A stretch of DNA of 64,000 nt from JBHAEC01 sp041855385 (GTDB lineage Bacteria > Bacillota > Negativicutes > Veillonellales > Veillonellaceae): NCBI GenBank assembly GCA_041855385.1, contig JBHAEC010000028.1, positions 3,438 through 67,437 of the forward strand, written 5' to 3'. Made by a program: the position numbers and the translations under genes. The notes under the pieces were generated by a model. The model had not been told where the DNA came from. It did no database searches and saw only the letters and a list, made by a program, of their open reading frames with translations. This document shows positions 25,826 to 34,305 of the stretch, in pieces (within the stretch, counting starts at the first letter, position 1; the number at the start of each line of letters is the position of its first letter).

Positions 25826-26851
25826 ATGAAAAAGAAGCTCACTATGTTTGCAGCTATGGCCATGTCTTGTGCATTATTGCTCACCGGATGTGGTGGCAGT
25901 GGCGGAGAAAAAACGGCGACTTCTGCTCCGGCCGGCAAAAAACTCATTATCTACACATCCATGAAAGAGTCCCTCATTAGTGGCATTGTAGAAGGATTCA
26001 AGAAAAAAAATCCCGGCATTGAAGTAGACTATCAATCTGCCGGTGCCGGCAAGTTAATGGCAAAAATCGCGGCGGAAAAGCAAAGCGGGAAAATTTTGGC
26101 AGATGTAATTTGGACGAGCGAAGTTCCGGACTTCTACAATATGAAAAAAGAAGGCATGCTTGAAAAATACGAAAGCCCTATGATGAAGGAAGTTTTAAAT
26201 CCCTTCTCCGATTATGACGGACACTTTGCAGCCGCTCGTTTAGGCACATTGGGAATTGCAATCAACACAGATAAAGTTAAAGAAGCGCCCGCTCAATGGT
26301 CCGATTTAACAAAACCTGCTTTTAATCACGGTTTCGGCATCGCCGATCCTTCCCTATCCGGTACTTCTTATATGAGTATCGCCCTATTGGTAAAACAATT
26401 CGGTTGGGAATACTTCGAACAATTAGCAGCTAATAAAGCTCGTATCGGTAAAGGTTCCGGTCAAGTTATTGACGATACGGCTTCCGGAGAATTACTTGCT
26501 AGTTTAGCTGTTGACTACATTACCAACGATAAAATTAAAAAAGGTGCTCACATTAAGATGATCTATCCACCTGAATTGCTGATGGCTCCAAGCCCTGTTG
26601 CAATTATAAAGGGAACCGAGAAGGCCGACGCTGCCAAGAAGTTTGTAGATTATCTTTTGAGCAAAGAAGCACAAACCATCATTGCTGAATCCGGTACCGT
26701 TTCCGTTCGCCCCGATGTAGTTAGCCCTGAAAAGTTCGGCCTACCTACTCCGGAAGACACACTAAAACGCGCCATCAAAATTAACTACCTTGAAATTATG
26801 GCAAGTAAGGAAGAAACAGTTAAGAAGTTTGACAGCATCTTAAAGAAATAA
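25826..26851 (+). CDS. Iron(III)-type ABC transporter substrate-binding lipoprotein
   Basis: 341 residues with a lipoprotein signal (MKKKLTMFAAMAMSCALLLT then GC, lipobox LLTGC at about 18-22). The mature part has the type II periplasmic binding fold: KLIIYTSMKESLISGIVEGF, VDYQSAGAGKLMAKI, VIWTSEVPDFYNMKKEG, FGIADPSLSGTSY and AVDYITNDKIKKG, as in the FbpA/AfuA ferric-iron binding group. Related proteins bind phosphonates, polyamines or thiamine, so the ligand is inferred from family and operon. AGGAGG lies 8 nt before the ATG. A hairpin after the gene probably lowers downstream expression. Confidence 0.85.
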   Translation: MKKKLTMFAAMAMSCALLLTGCGGSGGEKTATSAPAGKKLIIYTSMKESLISGIVEGFKKKNPGIEVDYQSAGAGKLMAKIAAEKQSGKILADVIWTSEVPDFYNMKKEGMLEKYESPMMKEVLNPFSDYDGHFAAARLGTLGIAINTDKVKEAPAQWSDLTKPAFNHGFGIADPSLSGTSYMSIALLVKQFGWEYFEQLAANKARIGKGSGQVIDDTASGELLASLAVDYITNDKIKKGAHIKMIYPPELLMAPSPVAIIKGTEKADAAKKFVDYLLSKEAQTIIAESGTVSVRPDVVSPEKFGLPTPEDTLKRAIKINYLEIMASKEETVKKFDSILKK

Positions 26852-26868
26852 TAAGCGTTACGCATTAT

Positions 26869-26906
26869 AACAAACGGCGGAGTGCTTGTACTCTGCCGTT
26901 TGTTTA
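26869..26906 (+). terminator. Hairpin terminator/attenuator between the binding protein and ATPase genes
   Basis: A 15-bp stem (AACAAACGGC through ACTCTGCC, one G.T pair) with the tail TTTATTAT. Partial termination here would give more binding protein than membrane subunits, a common arrangement. Confidence 0.7.
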
Positions 26907-26936
26907 TTATGTAAATCATCATTATAGAGGTACACT

Positions 26937-28028
26937 ATGGATATTATTAAAATTGAAGGCGTCTCTAAACGCTATGAATCCCATCAGGTTCTTAAAAACC
27001 TGACTTTGGATATCAAACGTGGCGAGTGTTTTACCTTATTGGGCCCTTCCGGCTGTGGTAAAACCGTTCTATTGCGTCTCATTGCAGGCTTTGAAATGCC
27101 CGATGAAGGAAAAATTACAATTGGCGACACCGTGGTGGCCGATGGTGCAAAGAAAGAGTTCGTGCCACCGGATCAGAGAGGCATGGGCGTAGTATTTCAA
27201 GATTATGCCGTATGGCCACATATGACCGTATTTAACAATGTTGCATATCCGCTAAAAATCGCCAAACTGCCAAAAGAAGAAATTAAAGAGCGCGTTATGC
27301 GCATGCTTGCTTTGGTAGGCATGGAAAACTTGGATCAACGCAAACCCTCCGAACTTTCCGGGGGACAGCAACAACGTGTTGCCTTGGCTCGTGCACTGGT
27401 AGCCCAACCTTCCATTTTGCTTTTGGATGAACCGCTAAGCAATCTGGACGCGAACCTTCGCGAAGAAATGCGCTTTGAAATTAAGGAGTTGCAAAGAAAA
27501 CTGGATATTACCGTCCTATATGTAACACATGACCAAGAAATCGCACTGGCCATCGCCGACCGCGTAGCTGTTATGGACGAATCCGGAAATATAGTGCAAA
27601 CGGGGACTCCTTGGGAAATATTTGAACGCCCAACCTCTCCTTTTATCTTCAACTTCATGGGAACGGCAAACTATTTGCCCATAGAATATAAAAACGGGGT
27701 CTTACAGGTGCAAAACAGTACCCAAGTCCTTCCTTGGAACCAACTTCCTTCCGATGAAAGCAAGGAATGGGTTGGCGGCTTCCGCCCCTCCGATGTTGTC
27801 CTGTCGCGTCAGGAAACAGGGTTAAAGGGAACCATAAAACGTGCCAGCTTTCTCGGATCTACCATGCATTATCTGATTGATATTGACGGACATGAAATCA
27901 ATACAGCCATTGAAACACAGGAGGCAGTTAATAAAGAACTTATCTTCCAAGATGGGGATATTTGCTATGTAACCTTCTTGGATATGATTTGGTTTGAAGC
28001 TGCTCAATTAGCGGAGGTAGTAAAATAA
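26937..28028 (+). CDS. ABC transporter ATPase (FbpC/AfuC type), first of two
   Basis: 363 residues. Walker A LLGPSGCGKTVLLRL, Q-loop VVFQDYAVWPHM, signature LSGGQQQRVALARAL, Walker B LLLDEPLSNLD and the H-loop VTHDQEIALA are intact, followed by a C-terminal OB (TOBE-like) regulatory part from about 240. The VWPH motif after the Q-loop is typical of ferric, polyamine and molybdate importers. It energises the permease encoded next. Confidence 0.92.
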   Translation: MDIIKIEGVSKRYESHQVLKNLTLDIKRGECFTLLGPSGCGKTVLLRLIAGFEMPDEGKITIGDTVVADGAKKEFVPPDQRGMGVVFQDYAVWPHMTVFNNVAYPLKIAKLPKEEIKERVMRMLALVGMENLDQRKPSELSGGQQQRVALARALVAQPSILLLDEPLSNLDANLREEMRFEIKELQRKLDITVLYVTHDQEIALAIADRVAVMDESGNIVQTGTPWEIFERPTSPFIFNFMGTANYLPIEYKNGVLQVQNSTQVLPWNQLPSDESKEWVGGFRPSDVVLSRQETGLKGTIKRASFLGSTMHYLIDIDGHEINTAIETQEAVNKELIFQDGDICYVTFLDMIWFEAAQLAEVVK

Positions 28029-28029
28029 T

Positions 28030-29715
28030 ATGAACACACAAAAAAATAGCTTCGGCGTGGCACAAGTAATATTATTTCTATCCATTGCCATATTGGTTAT
28101 CGTTGTAGCCGTGCCGATTCTACTCATCCTATTTAATGCCTTTTGGGTAAACGGAGAATTCAATATTCGTGATACCGTTGACATTTTAAGTCAAAAAGAA
28201 ACCTATCAGGCCCTTGTCAATTCCCTGCTTATCGCCACCGGAACCATGTTGGGCAGTACGGTAGTAGGAACATTTTTCGCATGGTTGGTAACTCGTACCG
28301 ACCTGCCATACAAGCGATTTATGAAAGCGATGTTCCTTATTCCCTTCATGCTGCCTTCCTTCATCGGTGCGTTGGCGTGGAAAATGCTTTTATCTCCAAA
28401 TGCGGGATTCATCAACCGATTCTTTATTGAACATTTCGGCTTTACGGAGCCCATTTTCAATATTTACAGTTATTTAGGCATCATTCTTGTAGAAATTATG
28501 TACCTTTTCCCCTTCGTATTCATTCAAGTATGCGGGGCATTAGAACGTATGGATCCTACCTTGGAGGAGTCTGCCCGTATTTCCGGAGCCGGACTTTTAA
28601 CGATTACCCGTAAAATTACCATTCCTTTGGTACTTCCCAGCATTTTGTCGGGAGCACTTCTCGTTATGCTATATTCCATGGCACACTTCGGAACAGTAGC
28701 CGTATTGGGGATCGAAAACGGGATTTTTAACATACCGACTCTCATTTATCACAATATCCATCAAAGTGGCGGTTCCTTTGATTCCATTCGTACCGGTACT
28801 GTACTCGCTACCGTACTTGTTATCAGCGCCGCTCTCATCATTTGGCTACAACGTAAGATTTTAAGCAGTGGCAACTACCAAATCATCGGGGGAAAAAGCT
28901 TCCGCCCAATGGAGTTAAAACTTCGTGGTCTTCGCTATCCACTTTTAATTCTGGGAGTGGCTTACATTGCCTTTACAATTTTCCTCCCTACAGCAGTTAT
29001 TTTCTTGGTAGGCGGACTTAAAACATATGGCCTTTCTTTCAGTCCGGAAAACCTTTCCTTGGACAACTACAAATTTATCCTCTTTGATTATCAGGTAACC
29101 AAAGATGCTATTTTTAACTCTGTCACTCTTGGATTAAGTGCCGCAGTGATTACCATGTTCGTAGGCGTAATGATTTCCTATGTACTCGTAAAAATGAAAG
29201 TGCGGGGCAAGGGAATTCTTGAATTCTTAGGAATGCTTCCTTTTTCCGTACCGGGTTCCGTTATCGCCCTCGGCGTTATCCTTGCATGGAGCGGAAAGTT
29301 CGGCATCAATCTGTATAACACGGTATGGATTATTTTAGTTGCTTATATTGCGCGTTACATGGCCTTCTCTCTAAAAGCCAATTCCGCTGCCTTAGAACAG
29401 GTTCACGATTCTTTGGTAGAAGCATCGCGTGCATGTGGAGCTACTATGTGGCAATCATTAAAGGATATTGTTATTCCACTGGTACGCCCCGGCATGTTTG
29501 CGGCTTTCTTCCTCATCTTCTTACCATCTCTTCGCGAACTGACGGTATCTATCATGCTTTATGCACCGACAACCAGAACCATCGGCGTTGCTATTTATAC
29601 GCTTAACGAAGACGGTGAAACGGTTGTTTCCGCAGCACTTGCAGGGATTGCATTGATTCTCATCATCGTAGGCCAATTCATTATTGATCGTATGACAAAA
29701 AAGGTAGGTGATTAA
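28030..29715 (+). CDS. ABC transporter permease, fused double-domain (FbpB/AfuB type)
   Basis: 561 residues with about 12 TM helices in two halves. Each half carries an EAA coupling loop: LEESARISGAGLLTITRKIT (about 178-197) and LVEASRACGATMWQSLKDIV (about 464-483). The fused form is characteristic of ferric iron importers of the AfuABC/FbpABC group. It is flanked on both sides by ATPase genes: start one base after the first ATPase, stop one base before the second. Confidence 0.92.
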   Translation: MNTQKNSFGVAQVILFLSIAILVIVVAVPILLILFNAFWVNGEFNIRDTVDILSQKETYQALVNSLLIATGTMLGSTVVGTFFAWLVTRTDLPYKRFMKAMFLIPFMLPSFIGALAWKMLLSPNAGFINRFFIEHFGFTEPIFNIYSYLGIILVEIMYLFPFVFIQVCGALERMDPTLEESARISGAGLLTITRKITIPLVLPSILSGALLVMLYSMAHFGTVAVLGIENGIFNIPTLIYHNIHQSGGSFDSIRTGTVLATVLVISAALIIWLQRKILSSGNYQIIGGKSFRPMELKLRGLRYPLLILGVAYIAFTIFLPTAVIFLVGGLKTYGLSFSPENLSLDNYKFILFDYQVTKDAIFNSVTLGLSAAVITMFVGVMISYVLVKMKVRGKGILEFLGMLPFSVPGSVIALGVILAWSGKFGINLYNTVWIILVAYIARYMAFSLKANSAALEQVHDSLVEASRACGATMWQSLKDIVIPLVRPGMFAAFFLIFLPSLRELTVSIMLYAPTTRTIGVAIYTLNEDGETVVSAALAGIALILIIVGQFIIDRMTKKVGD

Positions 29716-29716
29716 T

Positions 29717-30790
29717 ATGTCGTACATTCGTTTAGTAGACGTAACCAAGCGATTCGGCAATGTCACCGCTGTTGATAAACTAAACTTGGAAATTGAAAAA
29801 GGGGAATGCTTTTCCATGCTCGGTCCCTCCGGATGTGGGAAGACTACCACGCTTCGCATGGTCGCAGGTTTTGAAGATTTGAGTGATGGCGAAGTGTACG
29901 TAGGCGATCGCCTTCTATCCTGCCCTAAAAAAAATTACTACCTGCCGCCGGAAAAGCGCAATTTCGGCATGGTATTCCAAGCTTTTGCCGTATGGCCACA
30001 CTTTAATGTTTATGAAAATGTAGCCTTTCCGCTTCGCATTCGCAAATTACCGGAGGCTGAAATTAACCAACGGACAACCGATGCCTTGCGCTCCACTAAC
30101 TTATTAAAAGAAGCCAAAAACAGCCCTTCCAATTTATCCGGTGGTGGAAAACAGCGTATTGCACTGGCTCGTGCCTTGGCCATCAATCCTGATGTCATGC
30201 TCTTGGATGAACCCCTTTCCAGTCTTGATCCTCATTTGCGAGAAGAAATGCGCTTTGAGATTAAAGACCTGCAGCGAAAATATGGATTCTCCATCATTTA
30301 TGTAACACACGACCAATCAGAAGCGATGGCTCTATCCGACCGTATTTTGGTTATGAAAAACGGCGTCGTTCAGCAAATTGATACACCGTTTAATGTGTAC
30401 AACAACCCGGCTAATAAATTCGTATTCAGCTTCATCGGTCTTTCTAACTTCCTCGAAGTAGAGCAAAAAGACGGACGTGCCATTGTTAAAGGTACGGAAG
30501 TAAGTATTCCGTCATCTTTATCAATTCCGGAAGATAAAAAGAATCTTTCCGTCCTTTCTTTGGCGACAAGACCCTCTGAAATTGATTTTGCGCCTCTTAC
30601 GGAAGAATCGGCATTACCGGGAGTGGTAACGCGTAAATCTTTCTTAGGCGAAATTGTTGATTATCAAGTAAAAATAGGCGATCAGGAATTGCGTATTCAA
30701 AAAGGACGACGAGAAATCGGCCCTAACGAAGGCGAAACGTGTCGTATTGGCATGACCCGTCATTTCTGGTATGACAGTAAAGAAGAATAA
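29717..30790 (+). CDS. ABC transporter ATPase (FbpC/PotA type), second of two, signature LSGGGKQR
   Basis: 357 residues from the ATG at 29717 (AGGTG 6 nt upstream; a GTG at 29708 is less likely). Walker A MLGPSGCGKTTTLRM, Q-loop MVFQAFAVWPHFNVYENVAF, Walker B VMLLDEPLSSLDPHLREEMR and H-loop VTHDQSEAMALSDR are normal. The signature reads LSGGGKQRIALARAL instead of LSGGQ. A C-terminal TOBE-like part follows. It resembles the first ATPase throughout, so the pair may be paralogues that work as a heterodimer or alternate on one permease. Confidence 0.92.
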   Translation: MSYIRLVDVTKRFGNVTAVDKLNLEIEKGECFSMLGPSGCGKTTTLRMVAGFEDLSDGEVYVGDRLLSCPKKNYYLPPEKRNFGMVFQAFAVWPHFNVYENVAFPLRIRKLPEAEINQRTTDALRSTNLLKEAKNSPSNLSGGGKQRIALARALAINPDVMLLDEPLSSLDPHLREEMRFEIKDLQRKYGFSIIYVTHDQSEAMALSDRILVMKNGVVQQIDTPFNVYNNPANKFVFSFIGLSNFLEVEQKDGRAIVKGTEVSIPSSLSIPEDKKNLSVLSLATRPSEIDFAPLTEESALPGVVTRKSFLGEIVDYQVKIGDQELRIQKGRREIGPNEGETCRIGMTRHFWYDSKEE

Positions 30791-30805
30791 AACAAATCAA
30801 ATGTA

Positions 30806-30844
30806 AAAGCGTGTAGGCATTGTTGTCGCCTACACGCTTTTTTT
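30806..30844 (+). terminator. Bidirectional terminator between the iron transporter and hutW
   Basis: A perfect 13-bp stem AAAGCGTGTAGGC/GCCTACACGCTTT with T7 on the plus strand; its edge overlaps the hutW stop codon on the other strand. Confidence 0.9.
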
Positions 30845-32258
30845 ATCCTTGTTCCGCTACTCGGTCAATTCTAAGTTTTACAAAATCTTTCATTTGCATC
30901 ATATCAATACATTCTAAAATAGCCTGAATAAGATTATCATGCCAAAACTTGCCGGGCACTGTAAACTTCATAACCCGTTCTCTTACTACTGCCAAACCCT
31001 TTTCCTGCCAGATAGCAAAGAGAGGAGAAAGTGCTGCAACCAAATCAACACCCCATAACTTTTCGAAATATTTTCCGTCTAAATACCCAAAGTCCAGTTG
31101 ATATTGCACATCACCGATAAAACGATGTTTTTCATGCCCTCTTGACATAATCAGCAAGGGCTTTTTGCCTTCTTCGACCGCCTTATTATAGGCATCTAAG
31201 TCTCTGTGATGCATCATTGCCACATTTCCCAAATTGCCCCCTGCACAGGATCCGAAGGAAAACATATCATACCCACCCTTTGCCAGTGAATTATATAAAT
31301 TCCTCTCTCGTCTGGTAGAAGCCCAATGAGATGCATCCAGCATAGTAATCTGCGGATATTCCCGCTCAATAACATCCATAGTGTACGCGTAAATGCGGGC
31401 CTGTTCTTTTGTTGTCATACACGCATCTACGGCACCTTTTTCTATGGCTTTATACAAATCACTGTCGGGGAAAAGATTAAGTTGGTAAAAATCTCCGCCG
31501 TGAAGACCCATACCAAATTGAATGTCTAAATCCCGTTTCCACGTTTCTTTCGTCTGATAGGGTAACCCAAACATCAGGTCTATACCAATTGTTACATCGT
31601 TCAAAGCAAGCAATCGTTCCAGCGTTTCTATTACCACATCCTCATTGTCGATACGTCCGATAGCCTGTCTGATTTTTGTGTCAAAGGACTGAACCCCCAA
31701 AGAAAGGCGATTAATTCCCGCTTTTAACGCCGCCTCCACTCTCTTTTCGTCCATATCATGAATGCGACTCTCCAATGTTACTTCACAATCCGTTGCCAAC
31801 GGTAAATACTTGTATACCGCTTCCACCAAGCGGGCAATATCTTCTCCACCTAAGGTAGATGGAGTCCCGCCGCCGAAATATACCGTGTTAATCTTGCCGG
31901 ACTGTATTCTTTTATATGTAGAGGCTTGCTCCAGTTCTTTTATTACATTATCCACATACTTTTTCATTTGCGCTTCCTGTGATGCGTTTTGAAAAAATTT
32001 GCAATAAGAACATTTTTTTTCACAAAAAGGCACATGAATATATGCCATACGAGGATTTTTATCGCCCTCTTCACTCATGAGTTCTTCCCACAACACTTGT
32101 TGCTCATCGGGCATAAAAATAGGTTTTCCCCCCGTTCCCGGATGAACCACACGTTTATGGTCAAACGCCTCTTCTAAAGGATTATCTGTTTCATTTCCCA
32201 CCAGCCATCGCCTTTCTTCCGGATTCATGGCGGATAGCAAAGCATCTAAATTATCCAT
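30843..32258 (-). CDS. hutW: ChuW/HutW-type radical SAM enzyme (anaerobic haem degradation)
   Basis: 471 residues. The radical SAM cluster motif is C79-x3-C83-x2-C86 in YIHVPFCEKKCSYCKFFQN. The body shows INTVYFGGGTPSTL, INRLSLGVQSFD and IDLMFGLPYQT, shared with HemW. The C-terminal half has SHWASTRRERNLYNSL, GSCAGGNLGNVAMMHHR and IMSRGHEKHRF, which fit HutW/ChuW/HmuW rather than HemW. These enzymes open haem without oxygen by a radical methyl transfer, giving an anaerobilin-type tetrapyrrole and free iron. It closes an operon with flavodoxin (a known electron donor for HmuW in Fusobacterium), exbB, exbD and tonB. Confidence 0.88.
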   Translation of the reverse strand: MDNLDALLSAMNPEERRWLVGNETDNPLEEAFDHKRVVHPGTGGKPIFMPDEQQVLWEELMSEEGDKNPRMAYIHVPFCEKKCSYCKFFQNASQEAQMKKYVDNVIKELEQASTYKRIQSGKINTVYFGGGTPSTLGGEDIARLVEAVYKYLPLATDCEVTLESRIHDMDEKRVEAALKAGINRLSLGVQSFDTKIRQAIGRIDNEDVVIETLERLLALNDVTIGIDLMFGLPYQTKETWKRDLDIQFGMGLHGGDFYQLNLFPDSDLYKAIEKGAVDACMTTKEQARIYAYTMDVIEREYPQITMLDASHWASTRRERNLYNSLAKGGYDMFSFGSCAGGNLGNVAMMHHRDLDAYNKAVEEGKKPLLIMSRGHEKHRFIGDVQYQLDFGYLDGKYFEKLWGVDLVAALSPLFAIWQEKGLAVVRERVMKFTVPGKFWHDNLIQAILECIDMMQMKDFVKLRIDRVAEQG

Positions 32259-32280
32259 TTTATATATATCCTTCCCCTAC

Positions 32281-32348
32281 GCCGATTACTTAGGAAACTT
32301 ACCGCAATGCATTCCAACTTGTGCAAAAGCGCCTCTACCCCAATCGGC
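32281..32348 (-). other. Structured intergenic RNA between tonB and hutW
   Basis: An outer stem GCCGATT/AATCGGC (32281-32287 with 32342-32348) encloses an inner stem CGCaaTGCA/TGCAaaaGCG (32303-32311 with 32322-32331). There is no T run, so it is not a simple terminator. It ends about 12 nt before the purine-rich SD of hutW and could act as an mRNA stabiliser or translation control; function unknown. Confidence 0.4.
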
Positions 32349-32364
32349 TATTTTGTTATTTCCC

Positions 32365-33099
32365 TTAATTTAGTCGATAGCTTAAAGGAATGTTCGCTGT
32401 ATGACCTTCACCTGTAGTATTTGTAATATTGCCGCCACTCCAAATCAAGCTTTCTCCGGCTCTATCCAAAATACCATGACCGGAAGATTGAATTAAAGAC
32501 ACACTAACCACTTCCCCAGATGCAGAAAAGGTAACACTATAAACAGCGGTTCCTTCCAATCCGCGCTGTACTGCCTGCGGAGGGTAAGACTTCATACTAT
32601 TCAATCGACCGATATACTCATCCATATCAATGTAGCCGTTGCCGCCACCGATTCCCTCACCGGAAGGGCCAACGCCTTCGCCGATGCCGTGCCCTTCCGT
32701 ATTGGTGCCTCCATAACCGCCTCCGGCTTCTCCTGTGCCCGTTCCTCCTTCAACACCGCTGGGAGCGATCCCGCCTGACTCTGAAGGTGTTGTTCCTCCT
32801 AAATAGTCATTTTTAGCCGCCGGAGCAGGGCTGTCGGAGCTTGCTTTATTTACGGTCGGCCCGACATAGGGTTTTGTAGGATCTCCTGCTGCGGCACCTC
32901 CCGCACTTCTACCTATAGGCTTATTTTTATCCGTCCCCTGCACCTTGTATAAATCCATATCAATCCGCACCGGTGCATCCATGGGCTTTACCTTTTTTAC
33001 AGTGTCCGCGCTCTCAAGTGCAAAGGCAAGGCATAAAGCTAAAAGTAAATTGAGTATACAGGATGCCATAAATGATTGTTTATAATCGACTCCCCACAT
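32365..33099 (-). CDS. tonB: TonB family energy-transducing protein with Gly-rich linker
   Basis: 244 residues. An N-terminal TM helix (about 10-32, ASCILNLLLALCLAFALESA) is followed by a long, low-complexity periplasmic linker rich in Gly, Ser and Glu instead of the usual Pro-Lys repeats, then a C-terminal TonB domain (YPPQAVQRGLEGTAVYSVTF, LDRAGESLIW). It should pass the proton-motive force from ExbBD to outer-membrane receptors, so its presence argues for a diderm. The start at 33099 has GGAAG 7 nt upstream, 4 bp after exbD. No TonB-dependent receptor is in the window. Confidence 0.85.
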   Translation of the reverse strand: MWGVDYKQSFMASCILNLLLALCLAFALESADTVKKVKPMDAPVRIDMDLYKVQGTDKNKPIGRSAGGAAAGDPTKPYVGPTVNKASSDSPAPAAKNDYLGGTTPSESGGIAPSGVEGGTGTGEAGGGYGGTNTEGHGIGEGVGPSGEGIGGGNGYIDMDEYIGRLNSMKSYPPQAVQRGLEGTAVYSVTFSASGEVVSVSLIQSSGHGILDRAGESLIWSGGNITNTTGEGHTANIPLSYRLN

Positions 33100-33103
33100 A
33101 CCA

Positions 33104-33508
33104 TCACTTCCGTTCTGTCGCAACACTTACATGAGAGGCCCCGGCCAATTTTAGTGCATTTAATGCATCAATAACTTTACCGTAGGCGATTCCTTCATCA
33201 GCACGGATAACAAAAGCTTGTGCATTGTTTTGTGCTAACATACCGGAAATTTTTCCCTGTAGCTCCTCTGCCTTTACCGCATCTTTTCCAATAAATACCC
33301 GCCCCTCTTTTGTAAGCGTCACGGATACGGGCTCAATAGTCTTAGCCGACGAAGATGCCGCCTTGGGCAAAGATAAAGGAATTTGTTGCTCTGTATTCAT
33401 ATATAAAGTACTTATCATGAAGAACACCAGCAAGAAAAATACGATATCGATCATAGGAATAATCATAATTGCCGGTTCTTCATCTACTCTAAGATTGCGT
33501 CTTCTCAT
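33104..33508 (-). CDS. exbD: ExbD/TolR family biopolymer transport protein
   Basis: 134 residues: a short cytoplasmic start (MRRRNLRVDEEPAIMIIPMI), one TM helix with the conserved Asp (MIDIVFFLLVFFMISTLYMN, about 19-38), and a periplasmic domain. It forms the proton channel with ExbB. Start and stop overlap exbB by 4 bp (ATGA). Confidence 0.92.
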   Translation of the reverse strand: MRRRNLRVDEEPAIMIIPMIDIVFFLLVFFMISTLYMNTEQQIPLSLPKAASSSAKTIEPVSVTLTKEGRVFIGKDAVKAEELQGKISGMLAQNNAQAFVIRADEGIAYGKVIDALNALKLAGASHVSVATERK

Positions 33509-34122
33509 TCGGCACTACTCCCATCATAAATATCCAACATTTGACCAAAGCTGTCTTCCAGCTTAGATATATATAGATTGGTTCTATGAGCACAACAACT
33601 ATGGAATATCAGCGCAACTACCGCCACACAGAGCCCCATTGCCGTAGCAATCAACGCCTCGCTGACACCGCCTGTAATAACCATTGGGGAATCTGCCGCA
33701 CCGCCCATAACCTGGAAGGAGCGAATCATACCGATAACCGTCCCCAATAAACCCAACAAAGGCGCCATCGTAACAATCATACTTAGCCAATCAAGACCAT
33801 ACTTTAGCGCGCTTGAAGCCTGCCCAATTTGGTCTTCCAGACGACTTTGTAAATTCATGCGATTCTTAGCTCTGTTAAGAACGAGACCAAGTGCTTTTGC
33901 CACAGGGTCTTCCGAATTTGACAACTCCCCTACCAGGCCTTTCCAGTCATCGCCTTCACGTTTGCTCTTTACAGTAGACTCCAATATAGCTATAGAGCCC
34001 CTATACTTTCTATAATATGAAAATCGTTCAAACCCGATAGTGGTTGCGGCAAATAAGAATAAAACCAGCGGGTACATAACAAGTCCGCCTGCATTAAACA
34101 TGTGAAGTAATTGATCAAACAA
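33505..34122 (-). CDS. exbB: ExbB/TolQ/MotA family proton channel protein
   Basis: 205 residues with three TM regions (about 13-31, 108-132 and 148-172) and the MotA/TolQ/ExbB core APLLGLLGTVIGMIRSF and GVSEALIATAMGLCVAV. It begins at a TTG (34122) with GGAGG 7 nt upstream; no ATG fits. The gene follows a 35-codon ORF after 11 bp. Confidence 0.92.
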   Translation of the reverse strand: MFDQLLHMFNAGGLVMYPLVLFLFAATTIGFERFSYYRKYRGSIAILESTVKSKREGDDWKGLVGELSNSEDPVAKALGLVLNRAKNRMNLQSRLEDQIGQASSALKYGLDWLSMIVTMAPLLGLLGTVIGMIRSFQVMGGAADSPMVITGGVSEALIATAMGLCVAVVALIFHSCCAHRTNLYISKLEDSFGQMLDIYDGSSAE

Positions 34123-34133
34123 CGTAATTCCTC

Positions 34134-34241
34134 CTAACTAAACAGTATGCTTAAAACCCAAGAACAAAGAAAAGCACCCATGAACAATACCGTACTCATG
34201 TCCACAGGCGCTCTTACACCAAAATCAATCCGCTCTCGCAT
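34134..34241 (-). CDS. Small membrane protein ORF (35 residues) before exbB
   Basis: An ATG at 34241 opens a 35-codon frame ending in TAG right at the exbB SD. The peptide begins MRERIDFGVRAPVDMS and ends in one hydrophobic helix (STVLFMGAFLCSWVLSILF). It fills most of the gap between the flavodoxin gene and exbB and has the Arg-rich cytoplasmic start plus TM layout of a single-pass membrane peptide. There is no strong SD before it, so it may be coupled to the gene upstream. I recognise no family. Confidence 0.45.
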   Translation of the reverse strand: MRERIDFGVRAPVDMSTVLFMGAFLCSWVLSILFS

Positions 34242-34305
34242 AGGCCGAATGGCTCATACGGCTAGCATTTCCTTACACCTGTAAGGTTTTATCATTACTG
34301 AACAC

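Noticed and set aside
30843..32258. HemW (coproporphyrinogen-like) identity for the radical SAM gene
   Set aside because: The N-terminal motif is shared, but the C-terminal motifs and the operon fit HutW/ChuW better.
34271..34286. CCTTACA/TGTAAGG palindrome after the flavodoxin gene
   Set aside because: Only a 2-nt loop and no T run, so not a credible terminator; no regulator motif recognised.
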